Below, one piece after another: positions 57,296 to 64,000 of a DNA stretch of 64,000 nt. The stretch covers positions 1,876,478 to 1,940,477 of the forward strand of contig CAJHNH020004890.1 in assembly GCA_905116865.2 (NCBI GenBank), read 5' to 3'. Below the pieces are notes generated by a model. The model saw nothing but the letters and a program-made list of their open reading frames with translations, did no database searches and was not told the DNA's origin. This stretch comes from Candidula unifasciata (Eukaryota; Mollusca; Gastropoda; Stylommatophora; Geomitridae). The position numbers and the translations under genes were made by a program. Every line of letters starts with the position of its first letter. The stretch's first letter is position 1.

Positions 57296-58351
57296 CGTCT
57301 GGTAGATGGTTTTCAATGACCTTAATGTATTCTATTTTAAACTGCAATTGGGAAGTTAATAACGCCCATCTGTATACCATTGCGTTACTTGTTGCATCCA
57401 TTGTTAACAATTTTGTCAGGCTTAAATTGTCAGTCAGAATAATAAATTCCTTTCTTATTAAGTATTTTTGGAACTTCTTTAGGCTAATAACTAGAGCAAG
57501 AGCCTCCTATATAGAGGTATTATAATTCTTCTGAGTGGAATTAAGTTTCTGTGAAAGATACAGAACCGGAAGAAGAGTACCGGAATGTCTCTGAGCTAAC
57601 ATCGCGGCTATGGTATGATCACTAGCGTCACTTTGTAAATAGAAAGTTCTAAATAAACGGGTTGTCTCAGGATTGGTGGAGTTGCGAACAAAGACTTAAT
57701 TTTTTTTTGTAAAATTCTGTCATAGATTTCTGTCCAATCTTTTTTCCGAAACTTGTCTTTCTTCAAGAGTTCAGTTAAAGGAGCAGTGAGTTCAGCTAAA
57801 TAAGAATGAATTTAAAAGTCCTAATAGTGACTGCAGTTGTTTTTTGGTCTTCGATCTTTCACTTTTTAAAATTTTAGAAACAATTGTCTCATCAGTCTGA
57901 ATACTTCCCTCATAAACTGTATGTCCCAAAAATTGAATACGTATAAAACAAAACTGATTTTACTGGGTTAACTGTCAGGTTTGCCTTTTCAATGTTGTGG
58001 AACACCTTTTTTCAAGGTGCCTAGGTGTTCCGGTAAAGTTTTTTTTGTGTGGATAAAAATATCGTCCGTGTATGTTGTTACATTATCAATACATGTTAAT
58101 ATCTTTCTTATCATCTTTGTGAAAATTTTTGATGCATTTATCAATCCAAAGGCTAACAGTAACCATTGTTTTAAACCAAGTGGAGTTTGAAAACTTGTGT
58201 ACCAGCTAGCACTTTGGGTCCGTGGAATTTGCCAGTAACCTTTGCAAAAATCTAATCTCGTGCAGAATTTAGAATTGTACAAATTATGTATTATCTCTTC
58301 TGTTGAGGAAATGGGTTCTGATTCCAAATGGATTATGGTATTTATATGCAC
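57296..58351 (-). pseudogene. Gypsy element 2 pol remnant: RT core and RNase H
   Basis: Minus-strand reading begins HINTIIHLESEPIS. RT continues with FCTRLDFCKGYWQIP (first catalytic Asp region) and TYTDDIFIHT, the YxDD active site. The connection follows (FLGHTVYEGSIQTDETIVSKI, then KKQLQSLLGLLN), and an RNase H part is read in several frames (YLSQKLN, NYNTS--EALALVISLKKFQKYLI, LTDNLSLTKLL) to about 57300. Frameshifts and stops make it inactive. RT normally makes the DNA copy of the element. The N-terminal RT and protease are missing at the junction with the LINE. Confidence 0.8.
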
Positions 58352-61300
58352 ATACTATCATCATCATCAGTTTTCGTTATGCCTAGTGGCACATGAGGCT
58401 TCAGAGAGGACTTTCCATGCTTTCCTGTCCTGTGCAATCTTCAGTGAAGTTTTCCATGTCAAAGATGCAGCACTCAGGTCACTTTCCATCGTTCGTCTCC
58501 ATGTTGTTTTTTGGGCGCTCCTGTTTTCTCTTTCCCTCTGGTGTCCATGTGAGAGCTGTTTTGGCAGGTATCCTGATTCATTCTCATAACGTGGCCACAC
58601 CATTTCCATCTTCTCTTGGTTATCATACTGTCTAAAGTTTCTTGGCTTGCGACTTAAAGTAGTTTAGTGTTTGAGATTGTATCTGGCCAGACAATTTTGA
58701 TAATTCTACGTAGATATGTGTGGTAGAAGATGGGCAGCTTGTGTGCATCCTTTTTAGTCATTCTCCAGCATTCCGCTAAATATAAAAAGAACTGGCAAAA
58801 CAATGCTCTTGTAGAGTCGGAGTTTCGCTCCTCTGCAGTAATTGTTGGATTTCCAGATTTGCCTCATCCTTCCAAAAGCAGCTCTAGCTTTGTTCAGACG
58901 TGACTGAATGTTCTTTTCTGACCCTCAAAGTAGGGACACCACACTGCCAAGATATGTGAAATGTTCTACATTTTCAAGACTTTGGTTATTTATGGTCACT
59001 GGTTGTTGGTTTGGACTGCTTGTCATGATCTTAGTTTTCTTTGTATTTATTCTCAGTCCCACCATTTCTGCTGTGCTGTGTAGTCTGTAACTTGTTTCTT
59101 GTATATGTTCATGTTTATGTGATAGGAGTGCTAAATCATCTGCAAAATCAAAGTCCTCAAGCACAGTGAATGAAGTCCATCGTATGCCTCTCAATGTCCT
59201 GTCTATTGTGTTCTTTTGTATCCAATCAATCACAAAGTTGAAAAGGAGAGATGACATAACACATCCCTGTCTTTACTGGGAAAGGTGTATTGTATCTTTT
59301 TCATACTGCAGGAAATGTCTTTATAAAAGAGAACAATTATGTTGACTATTTTTTCTGGAATTCCAAAATGTCGAAAATTTTCCATAGACTGTCCCCATGG
59401 ACGCTGTCAAAAGCTTTCTCAAAGTTCACAAAATTATTATATATACTTCTCTGCCATTCATTGCATTGTTCTAAATTGTTACATATGGCGAAGATGTGCT
59501 CAGCTGTTCCTCCACCCTTTCTTAATCCTGCTTGTTCCACTCGTACGCATTTATCTACTCCTTTTTCATGCCGCATTAGGATGATTTTACAAAATATTTT
59601 GCCTAATACTGAGAGTAGAGTAATTCCCCTCCAATTATTGCAGCCTGTTAAGTCTTATTTTCTGGGGATTTGGACTATTGTTCCTTCAGTCCAGTCATCA
59701 GGCTATACTTCTTTTTCCCAAATATCCTTGAACAATGGTTCTAGAATGCTAGCAGTTGTGTTGGGATCTACTTTGAGAAGTTCTGCTGGCAGTTGGTCTT
59801 TGCCTGGTGCTTTGTTGTTCTTTAAAGTGTGGATAGCATTAAGGATTTCTTGTTTGCTTGGTGGTTCAGTAATTATGTCAAGGTCCTGGGAGGCTGGTTG
59901 AATATCTGGGGGATTTGCAGGATCAGGTCTGTTCAAGAGGCTGGAGAAGTTTTAAGTCTATTGCATGTCTTGTTTTTGTTCTGTGGTGAGCAGACTGCCT
60001 TGGTTATCTCTGATGGGTATGCTGTGATAATTGTTTCTGCTTCCCCAAATTTTCTGGGTAATTTTGTGTAGGGTTTGTAGATCATGTGCTTTAGCAGCAT
60101 TTTCTGCTGTTTCTGCTAGATTTTCCATAAATCTTCACTTGTCAGCTCTGGCACTTTTCTTTGTCATTTTATTTATTTCGCAATTAGTGTGATTTATGAG
60201 GCTCTTTACTCTTTTTCTTTTGGCAATATAGTCTATGGTTTGACTGCTTATCCATATGTTATTGCTAGTTGATTTGTATGTTTCTTTGATCTGGTTCCAT
60301 CTTTCCTTAATGTTGATTGTAGTTTGAGTGTCTGGGTCACTTGATAGGGTTTGAAATCTATTCTTGAGTTCTACTATAAATTTAGTGTCAATGTCTTTTT
60401 CTCTTAAAAGTGTAACATTGTAGCGTGCTATCTGTGTCTTAACTTGCGTGTGAATGTTTTTGAGTTTAAGTCGTAGTAGAGCAACTACAAGGTGATGACC
60501 GCTTTCAACGTCTGCTCCTCTTTTGAAGCGAACATCGAGTAGGGACCCACGACATTTTTTTTTAACCATGAAATGATCGATCTGGTTTACATTTCTTCAT
60601 TTGGGGGATATCCATGTAGGTTTGGGTATATTCTTGTGAAGAAATAGTGTTCCTCCTATAACAAGTCTATTCGCCGTGCAGAAGTCGCTCAGTTTTTCCC
60701 CGTTGTCATTAGTTGTATCACATCCTTGATTTCCTATTGATAGTTCTCTATTCAAGTTGTTGTTACCAACTTTTGCATTGAGATCTACCAAAATGAATAG
60801 ATATCATGGGCTGGTACCTTATCTACTACCTCTTGCAGTCTCCTAAAGAATATTTCTTTATCTTCGTCTTCAGTTTTATAAGTCGGTGCGTAGGATTGGA
60901 TATGTATGTTTGTCATGTGTTCAATTGAATTGTGCTGTCATCTTTCATTAATTGGATGCCACTCGATGAGATGTTTGTGCAAACCTTTCTTTAAAATGAG
61001 TTCCACGCCTGCAAAATGTAAGTTATCATCTCTTCCAGAGTATATTATGGTTTCTCCTGTACCTGTTGTGGAATGTCCAAACCCTGTCCACCTGCTTTCA
61101 CTAATTCCAAGAATATGCAGCTTATAGTTCTGCATTTCTTTAATTACTTGGGCAGTTTTGACCATTTCAAACATGGTTCTTACATTCCAGAAGCCAATTC
61201 TTAATTTGGTTATGACATCCAGCAGACTTGTTTTCCCACCATGGGCTTCCTTTCGGCATTCACCCATGATTTTTATGCTGACAGGGGGACGTTGTAGATT

Positions 61301-61440
61301 TTTTATAGGGCAGAGCTGTCAACGCTGCGCCCAATTCCCGAGCCTGGAGGACCAGGAGGCCATCTTTAGTCTGGCCTCTCACCAATGACCTGTCCGGCTT
61401 GGGTGACCCTGCCAGGAACATACGTTCCCACCGGCATAGC
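58352..61440 (-). pseudogene. Nearly full-length RTE-type LINE (endonuclease-RT), frameshifted
   Basis: In minus-strand order: endonuclease start (LRIGFWNVRTM, LGISESRWTG; 61267-60938), LNAKVGN and a C-terminal part (60791-60597), GADVESGHHLVVA (SDH position changed to SGH; ~60520), RT entry (NNKAPGKDQLPAELLK; 59936-59703), VNFEKAFDSVH (first RT Asp; ~59400), and DFADDLALLSH (active site; ~59140). NTKKTKIM, LGSVVS and a C-terminal segment to 58367 follow. It encodes the machinery for target-primed reverse transcription. Its 3' end, (GAT)n-like on minus at 58352-58366, is a tail typical of RTE elements. The copy holds several frameshifts and stops. Confidence 0.85.
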
Positions 61441-61484
61441 TCATTAGATCATTGAGGCTCTCAAGTTCTCCCACCACTACAAGG

Positions 61485-61705
61485 TATTGCGGAGCCAGAC
61501 TTTTCTTCAAAAAATGACCTTGGCTCCCAGGTCGACCCAGCCTTGAGTGGGTACCGGGTGCAGTCCCGGAAAGTAGAGGCGGTCGGCGTGATGCTGACCA
61601 CATCACCCATCTTGTGCCGTTGGTCTATAAAAATATAGGTCTAGCCCTATATGCAATATACGCCTAAAGGCGTGGAAAGGGTCCTTTACTTTACTTACTT
61701 ACTTA
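61485..61705 (+). repeat. SINE family A, 5'-truncated copy with CTTA tail
   Basis: Linker (tttcttcaaaaaatgaccttggct), central domain (aagtagaggcggtcggcgtgatgctgaccacatcaccc), tail (ggtctagccctatatgc, cgcctaaaggcgtgg) and terminal CTTTACTTTACTTACTTAC. It sits beside the 5' end of the RTE LINE. Confidence 0.88.
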
Positions 61706-61738
61706 CAAAGTATTGGCCTCTGGGGGGAGATACACATA

Positions 61739-62640
61739 CTACACATTTATGAAACACTGTAATGAGTGGGTTCTAAATACTGGTATACTAGATACATAAT
61801 AATCAGTACTGTGATAATTTCTATAATCAATACCAAAATTGTGTCTGATTAAAACTAATAACTTATAGTCATTTTTTACATTGGCTGCTTCAACCCATTT
61901 TCGTAATATGTTCTGCACTTCTGACAGACAGTCTGTAAATATTTGGCTACCTTTTGGTTTCAAATCGTTGAATTGTTTTCTGTAGCCTGACTCGTGCAGG
62001 TTGTAATGTTTCATTTACCTTTCTTTGATGTAGTTGTAATCTAATCTTTTTGTTTCAGGGATTGTTTCCAGAATCTTTGAAGGTTCAAATGCCAGGTGTT
62101 TATGAAAGATTAAAGCATGATCTTCCAATGGCACTTTGTACATGTGCATGCTAAGTTCGAAACTGGCTATATAAGCTCCGATGTCGTCTTCTGTGCAGTA
62201 ATTTCAGACTATATCCGCATCCTTTTTAAATTTGTTTTCCTCTGCTTTTATTCTCTCTTTTTCTATGGCTGCTTCTCTTCTTGACTCATTTTATGTTTCT
62301 TTCGTTCTAATCTGAGTTTTTGCTTCTCCTTATCGGCTTGAATCTGTGCTGTCAATCTCTCTTTTTCTAATTGTAATTGTTTATCTTTAAGCTCCTTTTA
62401 TAACAATAATTCCTTCTCTCCAAGTTCGATGTCCTTCTGTTTCAATTCCCTCTCCCTCTCTTTTAATCTTAGTTCGTGCTCACGCCCAAGCCGGCGTTGC
62501 TCTTGTTCTTCTGCTGCTTTTCTCTTTTGTTCTTCTTTCTCTTCTGTTGCCTTTTCCTTGTATTTTTCATCCACTAAAACCTTAGTTCGTCGCCATGAAG
62601 GCCTAATTCTTTTCCTATGGCTACCCGCCATTCGCATGAC
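61739..62640 (-). pseudogene. Gypsy element 2 gag remnant
   Basis: 62640-62398 encodes a highly charged coiled-coil stretch (KERERELKQKDIELGEKELLL), continuing with stops toward 62240. 62014-61739 has KHYNLHESGYRKQFNDLKP...SEVQNILRKWVEAANV. This aligns with LQHFSLDEESYRNTFKNL...SEVVSTFDKWVTSAKL of element 1 gag. The zinc-knuckle and protease parts are absent. The start is uncertain. Confidence 0.75.
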
Positions 62641-63865
62641 ATGCTCAAGCTCCTAACTTAATTATCAATTTGAAATAATGAATGTGGCTCTAATCTATCC
62701 TAGCCAATATTTATTCTAAGAATCACCCTTTGCATTAGAACACGCTATGTGTATTCAACGCAATGGTATTCAATCACAATTAATATGTATCACAATATTT
62801 TAGTAACTCAGTATCTACACACCTATAACATGTAACGGATATATTTCTTTTTAATCTAATTTAATTAATTTCCTTGAATGAATCCACGGTTGATCTTGTA
62901 TATTGATTGTAGCTCCTAGCCTATTAATGACAATTCTTCAGTGTTGCAGACTACACGTCGGAATTCTTGTTATAGGTTCGTTCTGGACGTAACAGTATAA
63001 TTATTACGCACACTGTTTAATATGCACTAAATACAGGTGTCTGTTTAAATAATTTCTGGAAATCGTCTACGTGCCGAATACGCGTGTCATTTTGAAATAA
63101 TTTTTTGGAAATCGTCTATGTGCCGATTACGGATGTCACTTTGAAAAAATTTCTGGAAATCGTCTATGTGCCGAATACGGGTGTCACTTTGAAATAATTT
63201 CTGGATATCGTCTATGTGCCGAAAACGGATGTCACTTTGAAAGAATTTTTGGAAATCGTCTATGTGCCGAATACGGATGTCACTTTGAAAGAATTTTTTG
63301 AAATCGTCTAATTGTTCTTCTAAAGAACTGTATGAATTTGTAGTGAACTGTTCTAACGTACCTTTCATTCCATTAGCAGCTGGACCGTCACTCACTCTGT
63401 GTCACAGATATTCAAATTTCACTATTCTACTGGCTGCAGGCTGCCTCAGATATGTGGACAGGATATCAGTTGTAAATATTCACATTGTATTCAGTGCTGA
63501 CCAATGCTGATCAGCTTTGCTGCATCTTTTTAATACGTTTGCGCTGTATTATTACGCTCAGCGGTCACTGTAACTCATATCTGTTGTACTTAGCAACCAA
63601 TGTTGTAAATGACAGATAAACTTTCTGTAGACCAATCTACGTCACATTACCCAGCGACAGGTACATCGGTCACAGCTTGAAAAAATGTTATTGTCACTTT
63701 ACTAAATATAGTTGTTTTTATAAACAATTGTGAAGACCAACCTTATTCGTCACATTACCCAGCGGCAAACTTAACGGTTGACACAAATGATGCTCCTAGA
63801 AATGCACTAACTAGGTTTTTTTTTTTGATGGTAAAAGATTGTGGAGACTTACCTTATGTTTATGT
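62641..63865 (-). mobile_element. Leader region of Gypsy element 2 (inferred)
   Basis: About 1.2 kb between gag and the partly visible 5' LTR, comparable to the 1.3-kb leader of element 1. The LTR/leader boundary is not resolved. It includes the ~58-bp tandem repeat. Confidence 0.45.
63050..63312 (+). repeat. ~58-bp tandem repeat, about 4-5 units
   Basis: Units share ttctggaaatcgtctatgtgc, then cgaatacgg-tgtcactttgaaa. On the minus strand they keep an open frame with a repeated DDFQKFFQSDIR segment. Because the unit length is not exactly constant, coding is doubtful. Confidence 0.85.
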
Positions 63866-64000
63866 CTTCCGTTCCAGTCTCACGCTTTTCTTGTATCACT
63901 CGTTCGCTCACCACGGGATACTCGAGACCTAATTAACTCGTTTTTCTCTTGTATCACTGGTCCTTTGACCTTGTCCTCCTAATCGTTAACTTTCTGGGAT
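63866..64000 (-). repeat. 5' LTR of Gypsy element 2 (cut by the window end)
   Basis: Matches 56150-56303 of the 3' LTR. By alignment the LTR would begin about 24 bp beyond the window. Confidence 0.65.

Noticed and set aside
58242..58589. Plus-strand frames at 58242-58635 and 59290-59901
   Set aside because: Antisense shadows of the minus-strand LINE RT.

Overview
The window looks like a repeat-rich animal genome, most probably a mollusc and perhaps a heterobranch sea slug. This is inferred from the FMRFamide-receptor-like GPCR family and the mix of Gypsy, RTE-type LINE, Tigger and tRNA-derived SINE sequences; no species-diagnostic gene is present. There is no prokaryotic gene organisation. 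Most of the 64 kb is mobile-element debris and simple-sequence DNA. The only host genes I can support are three related minus-strand class A (rhodopsin-like) GPCR loci, called A, B and C here.

Layout. 1-2558: 3' end of a plus-strand Gypsy element with its LTR. 2560-5670: SINE tail, plus-strand LINE remnant, minus-strand LINE RNase H remnant. 5674-8306: GPCR A. 9274-9911: 19-bp minisatellite. 10-13 kb: SINEs and microsatellites. 13.95-14.96 kb: IS630/mariner-like transposase relic. 15.9-16.9 kb: ACAT and AACT microsatellites. 17015-24945: Gypsy element with two near-identical LTRs, a gag-protease reading frame, most of reverse transcriptase missing and no integrase. 25-27 kb: SINE debris and the first half of duplication unit 1, with a small insertion flanked by a 15-bp direct repeat. 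27976-28818: solo LTR. 32.8-37.2 kb: second half of unit 1 with GPCR B. 37.6-41.5 kb: LINE remnants. 42-42.7 kb: 36-bp minisatellite. 43918-45096: Tigger-like relic. 47.26-55.0 kb: duplication unit 2 with GPCR C, whose intron holds an 885-bp ATGT tract. 55.8-64 kb: minus-strand Gypsy element interrupted by a nearly full-length RTE-type LINE and a SINE.

How it fits together. The GPCRs share one architecture: an exon for TM1-TM2 ending in phase 2, then a long exon for TM3-TM7 and the tail. B and C lie in duplicated segments that also carry the same LINE and SINE remnants, so transposons were copied with the genes. A carries a premature in-frame stop before a recognisable tail, and B has a one-base insertion in its TM1-TM2 exon; C looks the most intact. 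The two introns of B and C expanded different minisatellites from the same starting sequence. The least ordinary features are the integrase-less Gypsy copies, one of which appears recently mobilised despite lacking most of RT, and a 153-bp insertion with a hammerhead-ribozyme-like core. All identifications come from reading the sequence; no database search was run.
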